A model generated the notes under the pieces. That model searched no databases, was not told the DNA's origin, and was given only the letters and a program-made list of their open reading frames with translations. A DNA stretch of 64,000 bases from Cucumis sativus (taxonomy: Eukaryota; Streptophyta; Magnoliopsida; Cucurbitales; Cucurbitaceae): positions 28,352,272-28,416,271 of the forward strand of contig NC_026659.2 in the NCBI RefSeq assembly GCF_000004075.3, in the 5' to 3' direction. This document shows positions 1 to 11,105 of the stretch, piece by piece. Position 1 is the stretch's first letter. Each line of letters starts with the position of its first letter. The translations under genes were made by a program, and so were the position numbers.

Positions 1-3000
1 TTATATTAAATAGACACTCGTTCTTTAATCTAATATTCGTTACATATCACTCATTTAACCATTTAATGTTATTGACACGTGTCTTAAAAACACATTTCTT
101 AGTGGTCAAGTAATTCACCACCTATTTGCCACTTTTCATATAAACAGACGCTTTGGCAGATTTGTAAAGCTGAAAAGAATTTGAAGAAAGTGGGAGTAAC
201 TTGAAAAATTTGAGATTTTCATAATTATTACACCCTAAACTAGGGAGATTATATCAATTTAGACCTGTATTAAATTATTATAAAAATATCAAATTCGTGA
301 AATTGCGTTAATTGAAACAATTATTAGTTTGAAATCTAACTTAATACTTGCTCTCGTACAAATTTTGAGCACAAATACAACTAGACATATTTAGACGATC
401 ACGTGAAAACTCGCTTGAATGTGTTTTAAATTGATTGTTCTATATATTAAGAAAATGATTAAGTTTGCATTAAATTTAGATTAAGAAAATATATGATATT
501 TATTGTTTAATGTTATTTGGGGAGTGGAAAAAAAGAGGTCAAAATGAACACTAATTATAACCTAATTTAGGTGAGAGATGTACATTTCTAAACTTATTAA
601 ATTAATTCCATGGGAACCATCTCAAGATATTTGTTTAATTTTTTTTTATATATATATATAAAATATCCTAATAAAAGATGTTGCAAATTCCAAATTAAGG
701 AAGTTAGTTTTAGAATTAATTGTGGTGTCAAATTTAGATAAGTATTTTTTTTGCTTTGCAGAAGTGTGGTTAATTCAACTTAAATAATTAAACTAACTAC
801 CCATTAAAATTGAAATTAATTTTCATTCATGTGAATTTAAAATCTTCAAACTAATTACCTTTTACAATATGTATAAATATTTAGAATATATTAATAAGAT
901 TTTTTTAAGGAAAAAAAAAACTATAGCTAAGTATTCAAAAAAAAAAAAAAGAGAATTGTTAATATTTACATAATATAGCAAAATAATGAACCTATAACTT
1001 TTTTTTACGTACATATAGATGTCAGTTGAGTTGAGTCTATATTGACAGCAACAAAATAATGTTGAATACAAATCATAAAAGATATGAGAATTATTAAATA
1101 AAATCATTTATTTAGTAGACTTTGATTGTTCAAAATATATGTATGATAAACTCTATTGATAAAACATAGGACAATAAATAAGCAGCTCTCGTTAAGTTGA
1201 AAAACAAAATACAACAAATACGACTTTCAAAAGATGAAAAACAAACATAACTAAGTATCGATACCCATTAAACATATTACATGTAGGATTGCAGGTTAAA
1301 ATATGACAATGAATTGGCTATTAAAAAATGATATTGTTGAGTTTTTACTTTTTAGTCGTAACAGTATAGTTTGTAATGAAATGTAATTAAAAAAAAAAGG
1401 AACTTATGTTTTGACTCGATCGTAATACAAAACTCATATATTTTGTTTTGCCAGTTTTTTCTTCTTTGTTTTATCTTGTTTCCATCGAAAATATAAAAAA
1501 AAAATATAGATTAAAGTTAAAGAGAGATAATACGTAAATTAAATTAGATGGTGTAGATATATAGTACATATATTATATATATATTGAAAGGGGCATCACA
1601 ACATAAATGAATGAAGCACATCCAACTCCCAAAAAACTAACATTCATTAGTGAGACAAAGACCCTCATTTTCCTCTCAATTCTTCCTATTTTGCTTTTGT
1701 TTATTTGTTTATTTGTTTCCATTAATAATAGTAATTATTACTATTTTTTCACTTCATACTTCAAAAAAGTATTTTTCCTTTTTGCTTTTCCCCAAACTTT
1801 TTCTTTCCTTCTCTCCTGGTCCCTCTTGGATTTCAATCTCTTTCAAACTTTTCAAATGTCAATTTACCAACAAAAAAAAAATCTATATTGATAGAAATAA
1901 ATGATCAAAATTTCGACTTGAAATGAATGAGGATGTTTTGTTAGGTAATATAATATTAAAGTTTACTTTACCGATCAATTTAAGCTTTTAAGACAGTCAA
2001 TAATTTTAAGTGATATCAAAATATATAGTAAAAAAGTGTAAAAGGTCTAAGCATGTTTAAGCATGTTTGTTTTTTAAAATTTTAAATATAATTTATTTGA
2101 TTAGTATTATAAAATATTATCTTAGTGTTATTTTTGTAAATATTTTTTAATCTAGTTTATTTTCATTTGTAATATTATCAAAAACAGCTCTAGCGATTTT
2201 TCTTTTTCTTTTTTTGTCTTCAAGATTTTGTAAATATATCATTTTTATAATAAAACAAATAAATTTTTCAATAGGGGCAAGCATGATGACCGAAATACCA
2301 AACTAACTAACAAAACCTAACGAATAGAGGATGATTGGTTGGAGATAAAAGAGAGGCAATTTAGTCGGTGGTGTTCGTTTGGAAAAATTCAAACCAACCA
2401 CATTTTAAATTTTTTTCAAATGTTAAAATCAACAATTGACCGATCAAGGGTAAGTTTGTACTTCTTCGTAGTCATGGTAGGTTTAAACATTTACTTAATC
2501 GACTATAGTGGATTAGATGTTAGTTCGATCGAAAAACAAATTTTAACTAATTAACACTAACTCCTACATTTCAAAATCAAAACAAGCAATGTTTTTTTCA
2601 ATAAGGTCTTAAAAAGTATCATAAAGTTAACGAAATTACATCTAATAATACAAATCCGTCACGTGATTTAATCCTTAGATTTTTTTAAAACGTTGAGTTT
2701 AATTAAGCAATTACCTTTTTAATGTGCTTTAATTTCTTTACAAACAAGTTTGAAGAAACCAAATACTTTTAGTACAAATATTCCATTTTTCTCCTTCATA
2801 ATCCCACTAACCAAACTATATACACACACATTCTTTTAGTACAAATATTCCATTTTATTAATCATTGTTCTTTTTTAAAGCATATCATATCTATTTATGT
2901 AATACACATTCTATACATTGGTTACTTCCCATTAAAGAAACTCTTGTTATATTCTTTTAAATCCAAACATTATGAATCCAACTTCTTATTTTAATTTAAT

Positions 3001-4900
3001 ACGTGTTTGTAATTTAATTTATATTTAGTTATTAAATTTTAAAATCAATTTTTCTTGTACGAGTTAAAAGTTTTATTTCAACTTGGTTTAACAACATTTT
3101 CACCATATAATTAAATTGGTATTCTTTATTGATTATCTCTATTAAAATTAAATTTAAAAAATTGCATCATAATTTTTTAAAATAGATTAACTATAAATAT
3201 ATAAAATATTTAAAAGAAGGATCCAAATAAAAACTACATAATATAACATGGGATATTTTGAAACTTATTGATCAAATAGAAGATAAACTATTTTTCTCAT
3301 ATACTCTTATCAAAAGAAACTTGTTAAAATCAATATTTTAACTTAAAAGGCATATTCTTAAAAAAAAAAAAAAAAATAGATATTTGACACATATATAAAT
3401 TGTTTAAAATCAAGATTAAATTATTCTCAATTGTTTAAAATGAACATTTTGTATAAAAATACAAGTATTATCAATAACTTATTCGTAACATTAAAATATC
3501 AAATCAAAGTTGATATCTACCCCTTGTAACAATGACTTAAAATTTATTACCACTATGTTTCAACTTTTAATTCATTTATGGTCTTTTTTATAATTATAAA
3601 TACAATATTAAAACATTTATAAAGTGTCACAATAATATACCAATATTAAGAAAAAACAAGAAGAAGAAGAAGAAAATTATAAAATAAAAGACAAATTTTT
3701 AGATTATTTTTTTATACATAATTTAGCGGAAATAAATAGTAAAAGGAAAAAAAGAAAAAAAGAAAAAGGAAAAAAAAAGGAAAAGTTATAAAGTGAGTAA
3801 AGTACTTTTAATGATGTCTTATCCTAAAGTAGCACATTCAAGCTTCTCAAAGTGCTTCATCTACTCTAGCATCTTGACAAAAAGCACAAACTGTTTCTCG
3901 TGCACGCCACGTGCCTTGCCCCTTCTTTTATTCCTTATCTTTTTTTTTACTAAAGTATTTTCAGATTTTCTCAAAAATGAAATTTTTTGATAAATTAATT
4001 ACACTATATGTATAGAACAAAATCACTTAAACATAAAATTTATACTACAATGGATTTTATTACAAAATCCAAATATTTTATCAATTTCTATTCAATTTAA
4101 TACCTACGAGAAAAAATGAATTAATGATTCTAGGCAATAAATATATTGTTACTTTCACATCAAAACTTTTTGTATATTTTTAAAATATTTAACTTTTGCA
4201 TATATTTTAACTTTTAACTTAGTGTTTGATGTAAAGTATCGTGTCCATATCATACCCCTGTTTCCAAGATTAATTATAAATAATTGTGATATGCTTTTTG
4301 CCTTATTGGAATAATATATGTGTTTTTGTTAATTTCTCTCATAAAGTTTTTAATCACATTTTTTTATATATATATACACATAGAACATACATATCAATGC
4401 AAAAAATATTCATTAATGTATCAATATGTTTGTAATTTGGTAAGATTGTAAGTAGATCAGAGGTTCAAATTATTTTATGAATTTAGAAAAACAAACTCAC
4501 GAGCCATCAATTTCCAAAATGAAAATCTTCATTATTTTTTTGTTATTTATTAAATTTGTATCCATAGGAATGATAAACATAGTAATTATGTTAAATAATT
4601 TTATTTCCAAACTCCTTTCACATTTTTCACCCATTCGTAATATGTATTGATATCAAAAGCAACAAAATAGTAGAAGAAAAACGCGCAGTATACCTAATCA
4701 TATGCGTTAATTCTTATCCTACGAAAATGAATTAAAAACAATGCAATTTCTTTGAACAAATTATTAGATAATTTCATTGAAAAAATTACGAAATAATATG
4801 GCATAAGAGACGTAGGACTGAAGAGTCATACACTATAATTAAGAGAAAGTTGATACATAATGAATAAAGTGTCCATTAAAAAGGAGACAAATTCATTGGG
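1..4900. other. AT-rich intergenic DNA, no supported gene
   Basis: Very AT-rich sequence with poly-A/T runs and short TA microsatellites. The open frames here are short, rich in Phe, Leu, Ile and Lys, and lack recognisable domains or paired splice sites, so I do not call them genes. A 24-base direct repeat (2766-2789 and 2833-2856) is the only internal repetition I could pin down. The stretch near 1607-1891 could encode a hydrophobic peptide, but its composition is that of AT-rich background. Confidence 0.6.
2766..2856. repeat. 24-bp direct repeat pair
   Basis: The 24-base string beginning cttttagtacaaatattcc occurs at 2766-2789 and again, identical, at 2833-2856, a period of 67 bases. The spacer copies are not otherwise alike. 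It looks like a small local duplication in intergenic DNA; no function is suggested. Confidence 0.6.
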
Positions 4901-4933
4901 TTAAGAAAAACTAAATTTAGTAATAATGCGAAT

Positions 4934-5197
4934 TTACGGAGGGAATTTGTATGATGTCGACGACCACTTTTGTTGTCGTCTTGGAGAAAAACTAAACTGG
5001 GGGGTTTGTGTGGCCAAACGACATGTCGGAAAAGCGCTTAAAGGGGACAGTTTGGGAAGCAGAATCACGTTGGAAATTCTAGGGTTATGGTTTGGACTTT
5101 TTTGGATTTCAAAGATTGAGAAGATGAGCACATGAAATTTTGAGAATCCTATGCTGTTGATAACATTATTTATTTTGGAAATTTGGAGATGGGACAA
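4934..5197 (-). pseudogene. Orphan exon-like ORF resembling a plastid transit peptide
   Basis: An 87-residue open frame on the minus strand lies in a patch clearly less AT-rich than its surroundings. Its C-terminal half is rich in Ser, Thr, Pro and Arg with few acidic residues (short runs such as LPKLSPLSAFP and FSFSPRRQQ), as in chloroplast or mitochondrial targeting peptides. The frame closes at a stop that overlaps a possible donor (cctcc|gtaaat at about 4936), so it could be a first exon. I found no matching downstream exon in the AT-rich DNA on its 3' side (3.7-4.9 kb). On the opposite strand a 69-residue frame covers the same bases. It could be a decayed gene start, a gene captured by a transposon, or chance. 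I do not recognise the protein. Confidence 0.25.
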
Positions 5198-5199
5198 TT

Positions 5200-8100
5200 T
5201 TTTTTCTTTCCCTTTTTTAGATTTTTATGACTGTGAGTGTTGGAAACAATTTATGGGAGTAAGGGAGAGATCAATTATGACTTTTTTTTTAAAGAAAATA
5301 ATTGGGAGAAAGTGTTTTTCAACAATTTAGGAAAATTGTCATTTAAAGAAAAACAGATTAGCTATGTTTTGAAGGGTTTAATTAATGTGTTATTTGTCCT
5401 AATTTTAAAAATAACGAAGGATAAATACGTTAGTGAGAGTAAAACTCTCGATTTCACCTTTAGTGAAGATAAGTAATGATGTTAGTACTTCATTATTTTA
5501 AAATACTATGAACAAACCACGAATAAGGATTGTAAAGGGTATTGAATTGTCAATGTGGGTTGAAAGGCAGTGTGATCTATAGTAATAAGATAAGAAGTGT
5601 ATGTAATTTAACAGATACAAAGGAGAATGTTGTATAGTTTTAGTGGATATGAAATGTGATCGATATTTACCTCTATCATATAGAGAATAAGAAGAAAGGA
5701 GGTAGAGAAGATTTGGGGCCTGCAAAAGAAGCCCATTCATCAGGAGGGAATATATGCTCTGTGTGGCTTTGTATTTTTATGTGCATATGTTACTCATTCT
5801 TTCTCTCTTTTTGAAGACAAAGCAGAATGAACATTAGTTTTTGTTTCCTCATATATACAACGTATGAATTTCTTTTAAAAAAGGAGAAAAGGCCTTCACC
5901 TTCTAGTAAAATTACACCAGCCTCGTTCATTAAACCACTAGCAATAAACTTGGATGCTATCTAAGCTTGCACTGAGAATCCCACATTGAATGGATAGATG
6001 AGACTCACACTCCTTATAACATAAATGAGCTACTCATCTCATTTGTCAATAGGGTTTGAGATGAATCATCGTACTATCAAATGTGGTATCAGACTCTATA
6101 AAGTCCGAATAGGTATTCGATCTAATAGAAAGAAATTGAGATTTAAACAAAATTGGTGAATCAAAAGAGGCATCATCTTGAAGAGACAAGCTGAGATGTT
6201 GAGAATCGTAGATTAAATCATAGTGAAATTTGAGATGAAACTCCCGTACTATTATCAAATAACCTCGTCATGCTTTCAAAAACAAGGAGTATTGAACATT
6301 TCTTTAGGAACATAACTGTACCCATTTTCTTGCAGTCCAATCTTACGGTGTCATATGGCAAACTGAGAATTACCAATATTCTGTGCAGCAAAAATAAAGT
6401 CACCTAAGTATTTTCCTACAATGTGCACTCTCCCGAACATCTAACAGGGAATTTCCCATCAAGACTCACTATTCACCTATGATTAACAACCATGAAAAGA
6501 ATGCAGTTAAAAAGTACATCCAAACGTTGCTATTCAGAATATTTTAATCAGAAGTCAGATGAGGACAGTGTTACAAAAAGCTGGCTTCAAAACAATAGCC
6601 CGAACGTGATGCTTGACAGTCCACAGTCAAGATGCTCAGTAATTAATTAAATACACTTTCTCTCTCACAGAGGAGAAACATTTTTGACACAAATAGAAAG
6701 AGAATCTGAAGAGATGATAATAGAATTCCACAGCAAAAAGTCAAGATTATAAAAGAAAACACCCAAGTTGACATTTATAAATTAAGAGTAGTGTTTAAAT
6801 AAATAAAATAGAAGTGGCAGAAGTGACTGATTAAACAACTCTTCCGCTAGAACCTAAGCATAAAACTTGTCCAATTCCCTTCGGTTGAAATGTGAACAAA
6901 AGTTAGTCTCCTTTCACATCCTTTTGACACCAGAAATGAAATCGTGAACTCCAAACCTTTGTGATGTCTAAACAGTTGTGAATTTTTAACAATTCATAGT
7001 GTAAACAAAACATAGAATTGATGTTTCCCGGTCGTGGGTTGAGAAGTCTTTAGACGAAACAAAAAGTGTGAAGCTTTAGAACAACTAAATGCTGTCTGAC
7101 AAAAAGTTGGGATGATAACAAGGTGACAATTGGCATCAACTGAATTTGAATTCACTAAGAAGGAAGGAGAGTTGGACTTTGAAGGCAAACTCACAAGTGA
7201 ATGATATATAAAAACAAGGCTTTCAGCAATCAGCATCTTTATGACAGAGATTACACCATTGGGGATATGGGAACAGAGACGTCATTTTTCTTTCTTTTTA
7301 TTATTTTTAGCTAATAACCATGGGTAGGAGGACCATTGTTATTATTTTTTTCTTAGGAGTTTTAGGCTTCCAAATTAAACCAGATAAAACAAAGGAGTTG
7401 CTTCCACATGAGCTGGCCTCCAAAGTTTTAACAATTGAATAATCCGAATTGGTTGTTGGGAAACATTTTGTAATTTAATACAAGTCACAGGGATGAGAAG
7501 AAGTCCTTGTTTATCAAGCGAGTCAGAATAAGAAACCCACAAGAAACAGAAAGATTAGGAAACAAATGGGGAATAAAATAATTATGCTCAAGAACATCAA
7601 ATGAAAAGATAGATGAATAACTTTTTACTTCCCTTTTATTTCCATCTATGTCACAATACCAAGTTAATTAAAAACTAAAATTGGAACCCTTGTTTCCTCA
7701 ACTGCCTGCACCTCTTGAACTAAACATTTAAAGTTCTAAAATATTAGTGCAAATGTGAGCTCAAGGAAATGAGATGCGTGCCAGTTACCAGCTTAAAAGG
7801 TTTGCCAATTGAACAAAAAAAAGTAGTGCCCTTATTAGAAAACAAAAACAAGAACAAGAAGAGCCTCCTGTTATGGTCATTACTTCAGAGACAACAGAAG
7901 GAATTTCTAGAAGAATGCGCAGTCTAGGTTCAAAAACTATACAACGATAATATATAAATATACACACACACATACATACATATACACATTGGGGATTGAC
8001 AATAAAATCCCTCCCATTTGTAAGCCAAAACAATGTTATTTTGCAAAGAAAAGATCCCTTTAGATTGAGAAGCACATCAACCAGGAAAATACATCTACAT

Positions 8101-8480
8101 CATACACCCCACATCACTAGATTTTAATTATAGAGAATCTTCTATCTGCTTTACTTTTATGTCTTCACAAGGTTGCTAATTGAGTACACGTTCGTCAATA
8201 TGATCTGGATGCACAATTTTGTTTTTCTATTGGTCGATAAGCAACAAAAGCAAAAATGGTAGCCTCCCAGTCAATTACAAATTTGGCATTGACCATTTCA
8301 TAGAATTTAAAGATAGTGATCATCCATACAAAGACTCAAGGCCCCGGATAATTTTTGAAAAATACCGAGATTTGAACTAAATTTCACCACATTTGTACTT
8401 CCTATCACAAAATACAATAACCATCCGATTGATTCTCAAGCAGATATAAAAACGAACTAGCCCAAAATTAAAGGAAAAAT
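5200..8480. other. Gene-poor stretch with repeat remnants, no supported CDS
   Basis: From about 5.8 kb the sequence is less AT-rich than the flanks, but frames on both strands are broken every 60-90 codons and I see no exon chain of any known family. It holds the LTR-like remnant listed separately and a (CA)n/(TA)n run near 7960-7990. It may be decayed transposon or untranslated transcript sequence. Confidence 0.5.
5973..6093 (+). mobile_element. Copia/TRIM-like LTR end with primer-binding-site remnant
   Basis: The segment opens with tgagaatcccacattgaatg and a run of short words (gatgagactcacactcc, gagctactcatctcat) of the kind seen in plant LTRs. It is followed at 6084-6093 by tggtatcaga, which matches the start of the primer-binding site complementary to initiator tRNA-Met used by many Ty1/copia elements. 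A diverged second copy of the LTR end (tttgagatgaa, then ctatcaaat) recurs at 6230-6260. No gag or pol frame follows, so this would be a solo or terminal-repeat-in-miniature remnant. The assignment rests on motif recall, not alignment. Confidence 0.4.
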
Positions 8481-8489
8481 AAATAATAT

Positions 8490-8870
8490 ACCGAATCGAT
8501 TGTATGTATCAGCCATCAATTTGTCCATTCCTCATGGCTGCGGTTAGCATACCTTGAGCTGTCAATTATGAAAATAGAAAACGAAAAATCGAACATGAAA
8601 ATAAATATGAAAAAAAACTGGAAACTAATACTAAATATCGTTTTACTCCAAAAAATCGGAAGGAGAGAAAATCACAGGCTCATGCTCCGACGACTATTAT
8701 GACCGGCAACATGCTCCGACGACAACTTCTAACGCCTAACTTTGACGATTGACAACAGGTAAGCGAGAAGTGGAACCTCACTCCGGTGACGACGATCACC
8801 TCTAGCGATTCTCTCCGACTTGGACCACTTCCAATGGTCAACTTCGACGGTTGATTTTATCCTATAAATC
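8490..8870 (-). other. GC-richer strip, possible start of an untranslated or decayed transcript
   Basis: Between AT-rich flanks this strip carries repeated cgtcgtcgg, ccggtcat and ccggagtgagg words on the minus strand, like a plant 5' untranslated region. Downstream on that strand, after a good acceptor (attgacag, 8562-8569), is a 60-70 base segment with several ATG codons and a possible donor (ttcg|gtatatt). Translated frames end after at most about 15 codons or run into the putative intron, and no downstream coding exon is recognisable in 5.7-8.4 kb. The words catgctccgacgac occur twice (about 8680-8694 and 8710-8724). It may be a non-coding transcript start or a gene relic. Confidence 0.25.
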
Positions 8871-8879
8871 TAAAATAAT

Positions 8880-10900
8880 AAAACGTATTAACTTTTAAAA
8901 AATGGTTTTTTTCTTCAATAATAATAATAATAAAACACAAACTATTAAAAAAATTTATATTTTTTAAAATATCAAAATAAATTAAAATGTTTATCACAAT
9001 TCTCTTAAAAAAATTATTAAGCTTGTTTTTTAAAATATAAATATTTTTCCATCTTTTATTTGCGATCATTTTTCTTTAAAAAAAATATCTTATCTTTTTA
9101 ATTGTTTTTAATAACTTATAAAAATATATTACCTAATATAGCCAAAATTCAAATTCCATTTTTTAAAATTGCTATATTTTATAATTATTTTGTTTCACTT
9201 TGGTACATTTAAAAATGTTTTATTTTTTTATTTTATTAAAGCTCTCTAAAATAGTTTACCTATGTTATTTAGATGCGGTTGCGAGAGTAGGCACAACCAC
9301 ACTACAATCTTGTTTTATTTAAAATAAAGCATGGTCTAATATATATTGTAATTTAACTACAATCTTGTTTTATTTAAAATAAAGCATGGTCTAATATATA
9401 TTGTAATTTAACACTTTAAAATTATAATTAAAATACAAAAATAAATAATGTAAAAGAATACATGTACGTGTTTAAATAAATTTTTGATTATTTGTTCAAT
9501 TAAACTATTTTATTAATGATTAAACATTGTTTAATTAATATTCTACCAGCGCAAAAAAATATCTATAATGAATTTTGCGTAAGTAACCATTACATTCATT
9601 TATTAGTTTTAATTAGTTGGATGCATTAAACTAAAGTATACTTAAATGTTACTTTTATTGCTAAATTTATGAGCCCAATTGTTATTTAGTTAGAGAGATT
9701 TCCAAATCAAATAATTTTGTGTGGACCCTCTTGCCAAATGCCAACCTCATCCATAATGTATGTTGTTGCTATGAAATTTGAACCATAATTTGAGATCGAC
9801 TTCGTAGCTACCCAATAGTGAAACAAAAGAGTTTTAACTTAATACGACTACACTCAACTCGATTTATATAAACTTATATTCCAATCAAATAAGAGTAAAA
9901 GAAGTTGTAACTCAACCACAACAGACGGCATAAAACTGCCAAGTAGGTTGTAATGTAGACAATCATGTAGTATATAAAAAGGGGGGAAAAGGTTAGTATG
10001 AAGCTCGACAAAATGAACAACGTCGACCAAGTCGTAAAATGCTAATAATCATAATCATTCTATTTATAATAATGAAACATAAATATCATTAAAAAGACTT
10101 ATAACTTATTAGAATGAAAATCAATCAAACTTTTTATGAGATATCCAACTCTCAAACACAAAATTGGTTCGTGCTTACTATTTATCATCGTACTTATTAT
10201 TTTTGTTTCTAATTTATTATCTATCTTCCCATTGTTACAACGTTTTCCATCTCCTATATCCACACTAAAATATTCCATATTAAAACGCCTACACCCAAAC
10301 CCACATTACAACCCTTGAATGCTTCAAACACATCCGTAAAGTTTCAAATAGCAAATAGCTATACCAAAGAGTAAAAATACGACTATCGATATATCTAACA
10401 TATTGAAAACAATAGATATAAATATTTCTTTCAGATCGATTCGTGAAACCCTATCGACAAATATTTTCATCACACAATAAAACAAGGGTTAAATTAAAAA
10501 AGAAACAAAAGTAAAAATTTGGATATTACCCTAATTTAGAAAAGTGGGAAGTGTACCTTACCCTAATAGCAATCATATGTATATATATAAATATAAATAT
10601 AAGTGGAAGAAGAAGCGATTTTCGCGGCTAAAGAATCACGTCGTAATAGATAAGGGCTGAGGAATGAGGAGTCGTTGGTTGGATGGAGGCTGACTTTCCT
10701 TACTCCCACAGCTCACCATTCCTTTGTAAAGTCTCAGCCCCAAAACCCCCAATTTTATTATTATATGTATTTTGAAAAATAAATAAAGATATATTATGGA
10801 TATTTATATAAAAATACAAATTGGTTTTTTTGAGACGATCCTTCGTTAAATTAAATAAAATAAATAGCGAAAAGAGAAATTAAAAAAGAAAAAAAGGGGA
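8880..10900. other. AT-rich intergenic DNA upstream of the KH-domain gene
   Basis: No gene is supported here. It contains the 55-bp tandem duplication at 9301-9410. Near 10582-10600 is a run containing tataaatataaatat that could serve as a TATA region for the KH gene, about 500 bases before its start codon, with a more mixed-composition 5' leader from about 10.6 kb. The 60-residue frame at 10136-10318 is hydrophobic but unsupported. Confidence 0.5.
9301..9410. repeat. Perfect 55-bp tandem duplication
   Basis: A 55-base unit beginning actacaatcttgttttattt occupies 9301-9355 and is repeated base for base at 9356-9410. The lack of any mismatch in neutral-looking AT-rich DNA suggests a recent duplication, probably by slippage or end-joining. 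An assembly artefact is also possible. Confidence 0.85.
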
Positions 10901-11105
10901 AAAATATAACTGCATCTTCAACTCGAGCTTCCATTTTGGCTTTGGTGCTGAACGAGTCGAGTTTTTGCGAGCGCTCTGCCACACCCAAATTCCCTCATTT
11001 CCCCAACTGCTTTGTAGCTCTCTATAGCCGCCGCCACCACCACCACCACCGCCGCCGCCCTCGTCGTTCGTTCGACAAGAAGAAGGAGGAGGAGAAAGAA
11101 GAAGA

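Noticed and set aside
1607-1904. Two overlapping plus-strand hydrophobic frames
   Set aside because: Phe/Leu/Ile-rich translation of T-rich DNA; overlapping frames look equally good, with no promoter or homology support.
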